Shown: piece by piece, positions 24,531 through 32,873 of the stretch
Layout of the letters: the number at the start of each line of letters is the position of its first letter
Position numbering within the stretch: position 1 is the stretch's first letter
Source of the DNA: Clostridia bacterium
GTDB taxonomy: Bacteria > Bacillota > Clostridia > Oscillospirales > Acutalibacteraceae
DNA length: 33,878 nt
Assembly (NCBI GenBank): GCA_017938985.1
Contig: JAGBAK010000100.1
Coordinates: forward strand, 1 to 33,878
Direction: 5' to 3'
The notes under the pieces: generated by a model
What the model was told of the DNA's origin: nothing
Database searches by the model: none
The model's input: only the letters and a program-made list of their open reading frames with translations
Translations under genes and position numbers: made by a program

Positions 24531-25019
24531 ATGAAAGCAATTGTTAATGTTGATACCAACTGGGCTATCGGCAACGGAGATTCCTTGCTTAACCGCATTC
24601 CTGCCGATATGAGATTTTTTAAAGAAAAAACAACGGGCAATGTTGTTGTTATGGGCAGAAAAACCTTTATGACTTTCCCCGGTCCCAAAGCGCTGCCTGA
24701 CAGAGTGAACATAGTTCTCACAAAGGATGAGAACTGGAGTGCACCCGACGTTATAACCTGTCACTCAATTGATGAACTTTTTGTTCAGCTTGAGAGATAT
24801 GACACAAACACGGTTTACGTTATAGGCGGTTCGGCGGTTTATGAGCTTCTTTTGCCTTATTGTGATACCGCTTACGTTACAAAGGTTGATTCGGCAAAGC
24901 CTGCCGATAAGTTTTTTCCCAACCTTGAAACGGCGCAGGATTGGGTTCTTGCCGTTGAGGACGAAGAACTCGAACATAACGGCGTTAAGTTCAAATTTAC
25001 AACATATAAACGAATTTAA
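24531..25019 (+). CDS. folA: dihydrofolate reductase
   Basis: 162 residues. NADPH-dependent reduction of dihydrofolate, regenerating the cofactor spent by ThyA next door. Motifs: WAIGNGDSLL (Trp11), IPADMRFFKEKT with the catalytic Asp26, VMGRKTF at 41-47 and VYVIGGSAVYELLLP for NADPH binding. The start follows AGAGGATAAATTGA, 37 bases after thyA. The thyA-folA pair is a classic arrangement. Confidence 0.97.
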   Translation: MKAIVNVDTNWAIGNGDSLLNRIPADMRFFKEKTTGNVVVMGRKTFMTFPGPKALPDRVNIVLTKDENWSAPDVITCHSIDELFVQLERYDTNTVYVIGGSAVYELLLPYCDTAYVTKVDSAKPADKFFPNLETAQDWVLAVEDEELEHNGVKFKFTTYKRI

Positions 25020-25033
25020 CAGAAGGCGATAAA

Positions 25034-25567
25034 ATGAGTAATATTTGGCACAGCATCAGCCCCAAAAGAATAACTCCCGATGATTTTATGGCGGTTATTG
25101 AAATCAAAAAGGGCAGCAAAAAGAAATATGAGCTTGATAAAGAAACAGGTCTGCTTATGCTTGACCGTATCCTTTACACCTCAACGCATTACCCTTCAAA
25201 CTACGGCTTTATTCCCAGAACCTACGGCGATGACGGTGACCCGCTTGACGTTGTTGTTATCAGCAGCGAAAGCATTGATCCGATGACTCTTGTTCGTTGC
25301 TATCCCATAGGCGTTATTACCATGAAGGACAGCGGAAAATTTGACGAAAAAATCATTTCCATTCCCTTCAACGACCCTAACTATAACGAATACAAAGATA
25401 TTTCGGAGCTTCCCAAGCATCTTTTTGATGAAATGAAACACTTTTTCTCGGTTTATAAATCTCTTGAAGGCAAAGAAACCGTTGTTGATGAGATTCAGAA
25501 CAGAGAAAAAGCGATTGAAATTATCAAAAGCAGTATCGATAACTATGTAGCGGAATTCTGCAGATAA
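25034..25567 (+). CDS. ppa: family I inorganic pyrophosphatase
   Basis: 177 residues. Hydrolyses PPi released by nucleotide and CoA-ester synthesis, pulling those reactions forward. The signature GDDGDPLDVVV gives Asp67, Asp69 and Asp72; KDSGKFDEK supplies Asp99 and Asp104, together making the Mg site. YGFIPRTYG precedes the signature. The gene starts 14 bases after folA behind AAGGCGATAAA. Cytosolic soluble type, not the membrane pump. Confidence 0.95.
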   Translation: MSNIWHSISPKRITPDDFMAVIEIKKGSKKKYELDKETGLLMLDRILYTSTHYPSNYGFIPRTYGDDGDPLDVVVISSESIDPMTLVRCYPIGVITMKDSGKFDEKIISIPFNDPNYNEYKDISELPKHLFDEMKHFFSVYKSLEGKETVVDEIQNREKAIEIIKSSIDNYVAEFCR

Positions 25568-25626
25568 GCAGACCGTTACTTAATTCAAATAAAATAAAAA
25601 TGACTAATATATAAGGAGTGATTAAA

Positions 25627-27135
25627 ATGGCAATTTATTGTCAGGAGCCTTCAAGAACATTCAGCGAGTATCTTCTCATCCCCGGTTACACTTCAAGAGA
25701 GTGCATCCCCGTTAACGTTTCTCTGAAAACACCTCTTGTTAAGTACAGAAAGGGCGAAGAGGAATGCCCCATCAGCCTCAACATACCTATGGTTTCTGCA
25801 ATTATGCAGTCGGTTTCAAACGACACGCTGGCAATTGCACTTGCAAAAGAAGGCGGCATTTCATTTATCTACGGTTCGCAGAGCATTGAAGACGAGGCTG
25901 CTATGGTTGCAAGAGTTAAAAACTATAAGGCAGGTTTTGTTGTAAGTGACTCAAACCTTAAGCCCGATTCAACACTTGCAGAAGTTCTTGAGCTTGTTGA
26001 AGCAACAGGTCACAGCACAATGGCTGTTACAGATGACGGCACACCCAACGGTAAGCTTCTCGGCGTTGTTACAGGCAGAGATTACAGAGTCAGCAGAATG
26101 TCTCCCGAAACTCCTGTTGCCGATTTTATGACTCCTTTTGATAAGCTTATTACTGCGCCCGATACAACGTCTCTTAAGGATGCCAACGATATCATCTGGG
26201 AGCATAAGCTTAATTCCCTTCCTCTTATTGACGCAGAAGGCAATCTTAGCTATTTTGTATTCCGTAAGGACTATTCACAGCACAAGGAGAATCCTCAGGA
26301 GCTCCTTGATGCAAACAAGAGCTACCTTGTCGGTGCAGGTATAAATACTCTTGATTACGAAAAGAGAGTTCCCGCACTCGTTGAAGCAGGTGCAGACGTT
26401 CTTTGCATTGACTCATCAGAAGGCTACACAGTATGGCAGGAGCAGACCCTTGCATTCATCCGTGAAAAGTATGGCGATAAGGTGAAGGTCGGCGCAGGCA
26501 ACGTTGTTGACAGAGACGGCTTCCTCTTCCTTGCAAAAGCAGGTGCAGACTTTGTTAAGGTCGGCATCGGCGGCGGTTCAATCTGCATCACAAGAGAAAC
26601 AAAGGGTATCGGCAGAGGTCAGGCAACAGCTCTTATCGAAGTTGCTGCTGCAAGAGATGAGTATTATAAGGAAACGGGCATTTACGTTCCCATTTGCTCA
26701 GACGGCGGCATTGTTCACGATTATCATATGACACTCGCTCTTGCAATGGGCGCAGACTTCCTTATGCTCGGCAGATACTTTGCCCGTTTTGACGAAAGCC
26801 CCACAAACAAGCTTATGGTTAACGGCGTTTACGTTAAGGAATATTGGGGTGAAGGCTCGAACAGAGCAAGAAACTGGCAGAGATATGACCTCGGCGGCAA
26901 AGCAAAGCTCAGCTTTGAAGAGGGCGTTGATTCATACGTAACCTATGCCGGTTCACTCAGTGATAACGTTGCAAAGAGCCTTTATAAGGTAAAGTCAACA
27001 ATGTGCAACTGCGGCGTGCTTAATATTCCCGACCTTCAGAAGAATGCAAAGCTCACCGTTGTTTCGGCAACAAGTATTGTTGAGGGCGGATATCACGACG
27101 TTATGCTCAAAACAACAGCCAACCCCACAAGATAA
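25627..27135 (+). CDS. guaB: IMP dehydrogenase
   Basis: 502 residues. NAD-dependent oxidation of IMP to XMP, first committed step to GMP. Catalytic Cys320 lies in [10 protein letters not shown]; Arg419-Tyr420 in NWQRYD match the mobile-flap pair. Two CBS repeats interrupt the barrel at about 110-230, the usual nucleotide-sensing insert. The flap region [13 protein letters not shown] differs from the E. coli-type MGS sequence, so this is a divergent IMPDH subgroup. ATG 25627 was chosen behind AAGGAGTGATTAAA rather than the GTG nine bases upstream. Last gene before a terminator. Confidence 0.94.
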   Translation: MAIYCQEPSRTFSEYLLIPGYTSRECIPVNVSLKTPLVKYRKGEEECPISLNIPMVSAIMQSVSNDTLAIALAKEGGISFIYGSQSIEDEAAMVARVKNYKAGFVVSDSNLKPDSTLAEVLELVEATGHSTMAVTDDGTPNGKLLGVVTGRDYRVSRMSPETPVADFMTPFDKLITAPDTTSLKDANDIIWEHKLNSLPLIDAEGNLSYFVFRKDYSQHKENPQELLDANKSYLVGAGINTLDYEKRVPALVEAGADVLCIDSSEGYTVWQEQTLAFIREKYGDKVKVGAGNVVDRDGFLFLAKAGADFVKVGIGGGSICITRETKGIGRGQATALIEVAAARDEYYKETGIYVPICSDGGIVHDYHMTLALAMGADFLMLGRYFARFDESPTNKLMVNGVYVKEYWGEGSNRARNWQRYDLGGKAKLSFEEGVDSYVTYAGSLSDNVAKSLYKVKSTMCNCGVLNIPDLQKNAKLTVVSATSIVEGGYHDVMLKTTANPTR

Positions 27136-27151
27136 ACTCAATATAAAATTT

Positions 27152-27181
27152 AAAGCCACTGCAAACAAGCAGTGGCTTTTT
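27152..27181. terminator. bidirectional terminator between guaB and the sulfatase gene
   Basis: Stem AAAGCCACTGC / GCAGTGGCTTT around AAACAA with T-run on the plus strand and A/T flank on the other side. It can serve both convergent units. Confidence 0.9.
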
Positions 27182-27189
27182 GCGTTTAG

Positions 27190-28479
27190 CTATTGTTTTG
27201 GCTGAATATCAAGACAGGGTTCTCCTGCTTTCTGCATATATTCAATCAAAATGTTGCGGAGCATTTCTCGTTCTGCTTTATATTTCGGGTCGGAGATAAG
27301 GTTTGTCTTTTCATAAGGGTCTGTCTCAAGGTCATAAAGGCAATCTTCATAATATTTTTCGGCAAAAGCACAGTCGGCATTCTTGGCGCAAACGCTGTAT
27401 TTCCATTTGTTGGTGCGGACAGCTCTGCCAATCTGGCTCTCCGATATCTGCATAAACACACTTTCGTGCCCCTTGAGATCACAAAGGCTCTTGCCCATAA
27501 AATGTTCGGGAATTTCTGCGCCTGCAATTTCAAGCAGGGTAGCGGGCAGGTCAATAAGCGAAACAAGGTCTTTTACTCTTCCGCCGCCTGTGAAGCCGCC
27601 TCCGCATATAACAAGCGGAACTTTTGTGCTTCCGTCGTGACATGAGCGCTTATATTCAAAGTTTCTTGTTCTGAAATGGCAGCCGTGGTCAGAGGTGTAT
27701 ATGATTATTGTATTATCGTAAATGCCTTCGTCTTTAAGAGTCTGAATGAGTTTACCGAAGTTTACGTCAACCCTGTTGCAACAGGCGAGATAGGAGGGCA
27801 TCTGCAGTTTCCAGTCTCCGAGCATTCCCTGCAGGTCACCGGGCACGTCATAGTTTTTAAAATTCTTTTTTGCACCCTTGGGTGCTTCAAAACGCAGTCT
27901 GTCATTCTGATGATGCGGTTCAAGCTGCGAAACGAACATAAAGAAAGGCTTTTCATGCTTTTCTTTTTTAATATACTCAATTGCATAATCATTGATTCTG
28001 TCTGCTCTGTAGCCTTTGAAATCAAGGCGGTTGCAGTTTTCATCAAAAATATAGCCGTTGTAGCCGTGAGAGGTAAATTCAAGAATATCGGAAGCACGCC
28101 AGTAATCATAGCCGCCTCTGCGCTCTTTGGGCGTGGGCTTTGTTTTGAGGTTGTGGTCTTTATCGGATGCAAGATGCCATTTTCCTATGTATGCAGTGTC
28201 GTAGCCTGCGTCTTTAATATAGTGAGCAATGGTTTTGCAGTCTGTTGGCAGAGCAATATCGTTGCGGTAACAACCGATTTGTGAGGCATAAACGCCGCTT
28301 TGCAGGCAGGCTCTCATCGGACCGCAGACAGGCTGACAAGTGAAAGCATTTTCAAAAAGAGTGCCTTCTTCTGCAAGTGCGTCAAGGTTTGGCGTTACGG
28401 GCAGCTTCTGACCGTAACAGCCTGCACTGTCGGCTCTCTGCTGGTCGGAAAAATAAAAAATTATGTTAGGTTTTTTCAT
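27190..28479 (-). CDS. type I sulfatase (formylglycine enzyme), no signal peptide
   Basis: 429 residues of the alkaline-phosphatase superfamily. NIIFYFSDQQRADS supplies the first metal Asp; the maturation motif C-x-P-x-R is Cys52-Gly-Pro54-Met-Arg56, so Cys52 should be oxidised to formylglycine. GKWHLA and TSDHGCHFR carry further active-site residues. No signal peptide is visible, so it is probably cytosolic and acts on imported sulfated sugars or choline-O-sulfate-type compounds. It starts four bases after the maturase gene, whose last codons carry its ribosome site (GTGAGG). Confidence 0.93.
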   Translation of the reverse strand: MKKPNIIFYFSDQQRADSAGCYGQKLPVTPNLDALAEEGTLFENAFTCQPVCGPMRACLQSGVYASQIGCYRNDIALPTDCKTIAHYIKDAGYDTAYIGKWHLASDKDHNLKTKPTPKERRGGYDYWRASDILEFTSHGYNGYIFDENCNRLDFKGYRADRINDYAIEYIKKEKHEKPFFMFVSQLEPHHQNDRLRFEAPKGAKKNFKNYDVPGDLQGMLGDWKLQMPSYLACCNRVDVNFGKLIQTLKDEGIYDNTIIIYTSDHGCHFRTRNFEYKRSCHDGSTKVPLVICGGGFTGGGRVKDLVSLIDLPATLLEIAGAEIPEHFMGKSLCDLKGHESVFMQISESQIGRAVRTNKWKYSVCAKNADCAFAEKYYEDCLYDLETDPYEKTNLISDPKYKAEREMLRNILIEYMQKAGEPCLDIQPKQ

Positions 28480-28483
28480 ATCG

Positions 28484-29548
28484 TTACCTCACGTTCTTTA
28501 GCTTTTCAACTGCGTGAATAATAAAATCCATTCTCGGACAGTAACCTGAAAGCTGATTATAAAGACTTCTGTATCTTTTGCAGCCGCCGTTACAAAGCGG
28601 TCTGACGGGGCATTCGGCGCAGAGCTTGTTTTTTGGCTCGTCATAATCCATAAACTTGCGCAATCCGTCGCATTTAAGAATATCGTTGATTGATGCTGAA
28701 TTAATGTTGGGGCATTCGTATTCGTCAAGACAGTAAAAATCACAGGGGTAACAGGTGCCGTCAGCTTCAACAACAAGCTGCGCATTGCATCTGCCGCTTG
28801 CGCCGCACTGCTCGGCATAGCCGACAGTCATAAGAGAGAGCAGATTGTCAAAATCCCTGACGTAGAATCTTCCGCCGTTTGATATCTCGGAAAACCAAAG
28901 ATTGAAAAACCTTTTCTGGAATCTTGCAAATGATTTTGCGTCAAGGCTGTAGTCACTTTTATTGCCGTTGAGAGGGTCAAGGCAATATATCGGCTGAACG
29001 TCACGAAAATCGTTTTCTTTGTAAAATGCAAAAAGCTTTGCTGCATCGGTTTTTGACGTGATAACCGAAAGAATGTTGAAATCAACGCCGTTTTTGCGAA
29101 GCAAATCAATGCCGTTCATTGCTTTTTTAAAAGAACCGCATCGGTTTGCGTTGTGCGTTGCTTCATCTCCGTCAATAGAGACACCTATCAAAAAGCCGTG
29201 CTCTTTGAAAAACTCAGCAAATTCATCGTTAATAAGTGTGCCGTTTGTTTGCAGCGAATATCTGATTTTCGTTTCGCTGTCTTTTAAACTTTCGGCGGTA
29301 CCAATAAACTTTTTGAAAAAGTCAGTGCCTGCCATAAGCGGTTCTCCGCCCTGAAACATAAAGCTTATATCCGAGCCTTCACCGCAAAAGTCAAGAACTC
29401 TTCTTATAAGATTTTCGGCAGTTTCGGCTGACATAACCGAAGCATTTCCGCCGTTTCTGTTTTCTGCCTCGTCGCAATAAAAACAGTAAGAGCATTTTAA
29501 ATTGCACAGCGATGAAGCAGGTTTTACCAAAACGTTCATTTGCCGCAT
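28484..29548 (-). CDS. anaerobic sulfatase-maturating radical SAM enzyme (anSME-type)
   Basis: 354 residues. The radical-SAM cluster motif C-x3-C-x2-C is Cys15, Cys19 and Cys22 (CNLKCSYC). FMFQGGEPLMAG is the GGEP SAM-binding block. The C-terminal third has the SPASM-type cysteines (CGASGRCN, CYPCDFYC, CAECPVRPLCNGGC) for two auxiliary 4Fe-4S clusters. It converts the Cys of the C-x-P-x-R motif into formylglycine without oxygen; the only visible partner is the sulfatase encoded directly downstream. Start ATG 29546-29548 follows GAGGTAATCTT. Confidence 0.93.
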   Translation of the reverse strand: MRQMNVLVKPASSLCNLKCSYCFYCDEAENRNGGNASVMSAETAENLIRRVLDFCGEGSDISFMFQGGEPLMAGTDFFKKFIGTAESLKDSETKIRYSLQTNGTLINDEFAEFFKEHGFLIGVSIDGDEATHNANRCGSFKKAMNGIDLLRKNGVDFNILSVITSKTDAAKLFAFYKENDFRDVQPIYCLDPLNGNKSDYSLDAKSFARFQKRFFNLWFSEISNGGRFYVRDFDNLLSLMTVGYAEQCGASGRCNAQLVVEADGTCYPCDFYCLDEYECPNINSASINDILKCDGLRKFMDYDEPKNKLCAECPVRPLCNGGCKRYRSLYNQLSGYCPRMDFIIHAVEKLKNVR

Positions 29549-29567
29549 AAGATTACCTCGTTTGCTA

Positions 29568-29595
29568 AATATAAATGCGGGTGATTTGATGACAA
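29568..29595 (-). promoter_or_regulatory. possible promoter of the maturase-sulfatase operon
   Basis: Minus strand TTGTCA (29590-29595), 16-base spacer, TATATT (29568-29573). The -35 box overlaps the start codon of the divergent membrane-protein gene, so both cannot be read freely at once. Confidence 0.45.
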
Positions 29596-29987
29596 GATTA
29601 AAAGAAAGTTTGTTTTGTTTCGCTTTTGGCGGTGTATTCTACGGTATGCTTGAGGTTGTCGCCAGAGGATACACACACTGGACGATGGTGCTCACGGGCG
29701 GCGCAGTGCTTGTGCTGCTGAATATGATAAATAAAAGCAAAGATATCGGACTGTTTTACCGTTGCCTGATGGGCGCCTTTATTATAACAAGCCTCGAACT
29801 TGCCGTCGGACTTATCGTCAACGTAAAGCTTGGCTGGGGAGTTTGGGATTATTCTGATAAGCCGTTTAACTTTATGGGGCAGATATGCCTGCATTTCTTT
29901 GGGTGTTGGTTTTTGCTGAGCATACCTGCCTATAAAATCTGTGATCTGATTAATCGCAAAATCAGCTCTTTGCAAGATAGTCCTTAA
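29589..29987 (+). CDS. small membrane protein, putative ABC-transporter type IV (CmpB-like) family
   Basis: 132 residues with about four membrane helices: about 8-25, 33-48, 58-80 and 98-118. The pattern LCFAFGGVFYGMLEV, then ELAVGLIVN and WDYSDKPFNFMGQICLHFF matches proteins called putative ABC-transporter type IV or CmpB-like, common in Firmicutes and of unknown function. ATG 29589 was chosen because the membrane domain begins here; the longer frame upstream is antisense to the maturase gene. Its 3' end overlaps the amidase gene end by 26 bases. Confidence 0.8.
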   Translation: MTRLKESLFCFAFGGVFYGMLEVVARGYTHWTMVLTGGAVLVLLNMINKSKDIGLFYRCLMGAFIITSLELAVGLIVNVKLGWGVWDYSDKPFNFMGQICLHFFGCWFLLSIPAYKICDLINRKISSLQDSP

Positions 29988-32862
29988 TGCCGTCAACCGT
30001 TGCCTGTGCAAGAATTTCACGGGTTTCGGCGTTCTGAAGAGTCTGACATTCTTCGATGTTTGAAACAAAACCGTATTCAATCAGTATTGCCGGGCATTCC
30101 TCAACCCTTGCAACTCTGAAGGCATAGAAGTTTGTGCCTCTGTCAATCTTGATTTCGGTGTTGTCTTTGTAAATCTCTGTCTTATATGCGTCAACCAGTC
30201 TGTCATGAACGGCTTTTGCAAGCGGCTGGGAATAAGCTCTGTAATAATAAGCCGACGTTCCCGTTGCAGAGGCGGTTGAGCTTGAGTCGCAGTGGATAGA
30301 GATAAACATATCGGGGTCGCGGTCTCTGACGGCGTTGTTGCGCTGGGTGTAGCTTCGCCAGTCATCGCCGTTTCTTGTCATAATAACGGTTGCGCCCTCT
30401 GCTTCAAGAAGCTCTTTTACCGTTGCGGCAATTGAAAGGTTGATGTCTTTTTCGTTGTTAAAGCCTGTAACCTTAACTGCGCAGGCGGCACCGGGGTCAA
30501 TTCCGCCGTGACCGGGGTCAAGCATGATTACGGCATCTTTGAGCGATTTGGGCTTGTGGCTGATTGTTATGGTGAGCATTCCGTCTTTGCCATACTCATA
30601 ATGATAGCCGTAGAATTTACCGCTGTTTGTGAGTGTCAGCGAAAGAGTTACGGTTGAATTGTCGCGGTCTGAATCCCACTTGCTGCTCTTGATTACGGAA
30701 TTCATAAAGGCGTTTGAACCGCTTGCATCATAAGTGTCGCTGAAAACAAATTCAAGACCCTTGCAGTTGAGCGAGCTGACGGTTACGTATCTGTCAGGTG
30801 CATATTGACCGTATGTCTGACCCGTAAGCTTTGCGTTGAATGCAACAGGGCGGTTCATATCAAGAACAATAACCGTTTTATCATCGTTGCAGGTTGTGGA
30901 AACTACACGGATGCTGTTTTTAGGCATAACGTATCCGTTGGTGATCTTGACGTGTTTGATTGTTCCGTTTACGCCCGAATCCAATCTTTCTTCATGAAGC
31001 TCGGGAACTTTTACGCCTGAAGCGAGAATATAGTATGTGTCAGTTTCGTCAAATATTGCTTCATCAACAACGTAATCAACAGTTGTTTTGGGCAACGGTG
31101 AGCAATCGGGAACGGAATATGTGGCTGATGTATAGCCCGGATATACTTCAACGTAATCGTCGATTATTTCACAAATTCTTGCCGTGCCGTAGCCGTAATT
31201 TTGCGTGTAATAATATCTTTCAAGCTTATCGCCGCTGTTACCCGAAGTGGTGATTGAACCTGTGTTTTCAGGGTCTTTTGTTGAAGGCTCTGTTGCGTTA
31301 ACGCCGGAACCTGTTGTTGATTCGGATGTTACGTTTTCTGTTGGTTTTTCGGTTGTAGTCGTGGCAGGAGGTGTAGGCGGAGCAGGGGGAGGCGCAGCTT
31401 TTGCTTTAACCGTGATGTTGCCGCCGCTGAGTGTCTCGGAAAGTGAACCGTAGGTTGCCTTTACGGTAAATTTGCCGAGCTTTTGTGCGGACGTGGTTGC
31501 GGCAGGCATTTTTAAAGTTGCCGTGAAATCAGAAAAATCTGATTCCGTGTCAAGAGTATCGCTTTCCTCATCAAAAATACCGCCCAGTTCTGTCATTTCA
31601 ACCGTTTTGCCGTTAAATGTTACCGTAACTTTTGCTCCCTTGAGAGCAAGTGCGGTAACGTTTACCTCCATTCCTCCCGGAACAGTTGAATCAGTTGACG
31701 GTGAAACAGATTTGAGAAGCTTTATTTTGTAGGTTACCGTGTAAACGTAGGATTTGCCTTTATGTTCAAAAGTGATTTTATTTTCGCCCGGGTTAAGTTC
31801 ACAGTCAACCGAAAAATCGCCCGTTTTGGCAACTTTCAGCTTCTGACCGTTGCAAAGGAGATCGTATGCAGGGCTTGACGTTCCTCTGAAAGTTACCGTT
31901 GACTGTTCAACGGTGAATGTTGTTGATTTGTGGCTTGTGATTTCAAGCTCTTTGTCAAGCAGATACGTCTGCCTTGTTTTTATGTATTCGAGAAGAGAAT
32001 CTGCAGCCGCACCGCTCGCGGATGATATGTCTTTGAAGGGCGTAAATGCAATACCCTTGCACATAGATATGTTTGCGGAATTTGAAATCAATGCTATGAA
32101 CTCCGTTGCTTTTGCTGTATCAAAAGACGATAAACCCGTCAGATTATGGCAGAGCCATACCGGCGAGCCGTTTTCGCTCCACGTAATCTGTGCCTTCGCA
32201 AAAGATTCCATGCCTGATTTGTCATTCGTTTTTTGCGCAACGTAAACAAAATCAACACATTTGCCGATTAAAGCAGTCAGACTTTCGTTTGCGATCTGGA
32301 TATTTGTAGGTTCAACTCCGATTTCTGTTGCAGCGTCAATTGTTTTGATGCTTTTACATATATCGCTTACGGTTTTGCCGTAATCAGACGAGGCTTCGTC
32401 AATACCTGAAACTATAACAAAATCGACGTTGTTTTTTTCGATAAATGCCGTAATAAATGCGCTGTTTTCAGAGATATCTGTTTTGATGCCGAAATAGAGC
32501 TGTGCGGTTTTGGCGCTTTCGAGAAGCGGCAAAACTGTTTCGGCGTTTTCGGCCGTCAGTTCAAAAATAACTGTGTTGAAGCCGAATTTATGGAATTCTG
32601 CAAGTTCTGCAGCGCTTTTGTCCGAATAAGAAGAATAAACAGTTGCAACCACTGAATCGGGTTTCTTGCTTTTGGGACGTGTTGCGGCAGGCAGAACCGT
32701 TGTTTCATCACTTTGCTGCGTTACTTTTGTTGCGGATGTTTTGCCGTCTTTTTCTTCTTTATCCTTGGAAAATATGCCTGTCAGAACCATAGCGGTAATA
32801 ATACCGACCATAGCCGTAACAACACATATTATAGCAATTATAAGACCTTTATTATTTTTCAT
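29962..32862 (-). CDS. membrane-anchored N-acetylmuramoyl-L-alanine amidase with degenerate N-terminal TIM-barrel-like region
   Basis: 966 residues. An N-terminal membrane anchor (about 6-30) is followed by about 300 residues (60-300) that recall a GHL10-like glycosidase barrel (FGFNTVIFELTAENAE, VDFVIVSGIDE, VDFVYVAQK) but without obvious acid residues in the usual places. Then come beta-sandwich regions (about 310-480), a Pro/Thr/Glu-rich linker (about 490-545) and a further beta domain. The C-terminal Amidase_3 domain (773-966) has the zinc set His785, Glu804, His857 and Glu929 (LDPGHGG, NNEKDIN, SIHCD, LIEYGF). It would cleave the amide between MurNAc and the stem peptide. Eleven bases separate it from the upstream GHL10-type gene. 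Confidence 0.9.
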   Translation of the reverse strand: MKNNKGLIIAIICVVTAMVGIITAMVLTGIFSKDKEEKDGKTSATKVTQQSDETTVLPAATRPKSKKPDSVVATVYSSYSDKSAAELAEFHKFGFNTVIFELTAENAETVLPLLESAKTAQLYFGIKTDISENSAFITAFIEKNNVDFVIVSGIDEASSDYGKTVSDICKSIKTIDAATEIGVEPTNIQIANESLTALIGKCVDFVYVAQKTNDKSGMESFAKAQITWSENGSPVWLCHNLTGLSSFDTAKATEFIALISNSANISMCKGIAFTPFKDISSASGAAADSLLEYIKTRQTYLLDKELEITSHKSTTFTVEQSTVTFRGTSSPAYDLLCNGQKLKVAKTGDFSVDCELNPGENKITFEHKGKSYVYTVTYKIKLLKSVSPSTDSTVPGGMEVNVTALALKGAKVTVTFNGKTVEMTELGGIFDEESDTLDTESDFSDFTATLKMPAATTSAQKLGKFTVKATYGSLSETLSGGNITVKAKAAPPPAPPTPPATTTTEKPTENVTSESTTGSGVNATEPSTKDPENTGSITTSGNSGDKLERYYYTQNYGYGTARICEIIDDYVEVYPGYTSATYSVPDCSPLPKTTVDYVVDEAIFDETDTYYILASGVKVPELHEERLDSGVNGTIKHVKITNGYVMPKNSIRVVSTTCNDDKTVIVLDMNRPVAFNAKLTGQTYGQYAPDRYVTVSSLNCKGLEFVFSDTYDASGSNAFMNSVIKSSKWDSDRDNSTVTLSLTLTNSGKFYGYHYEYGKDGMLTITISHKPKSLKDAVIMLDPGHGGIDPGAACAVKVTGFNNEKDINLSIAATVKELLEAEGATVIMTRNGDDWRSYTQRNNAVRDRDPDMFISIHCDSSSTASATGTSAYYYRAYSQPLAKAVHDRLVDAYKTEIYKDNTEIKIDRGTNFYAFRVARVEECPAILIEYGFVSNIEECQTLQNAETREILAQATVDGIKDYLAKS

Positions 32863-32873
32863 CTTTTACCCCG

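Noticed and set aside
27676-28284. Plus-strand open frame of 202 codons opposite the sulfatase gene.
   Set aside because: The sulfatase motifs are on the other strand; this frame has no recognisable features and follows from codon bias.
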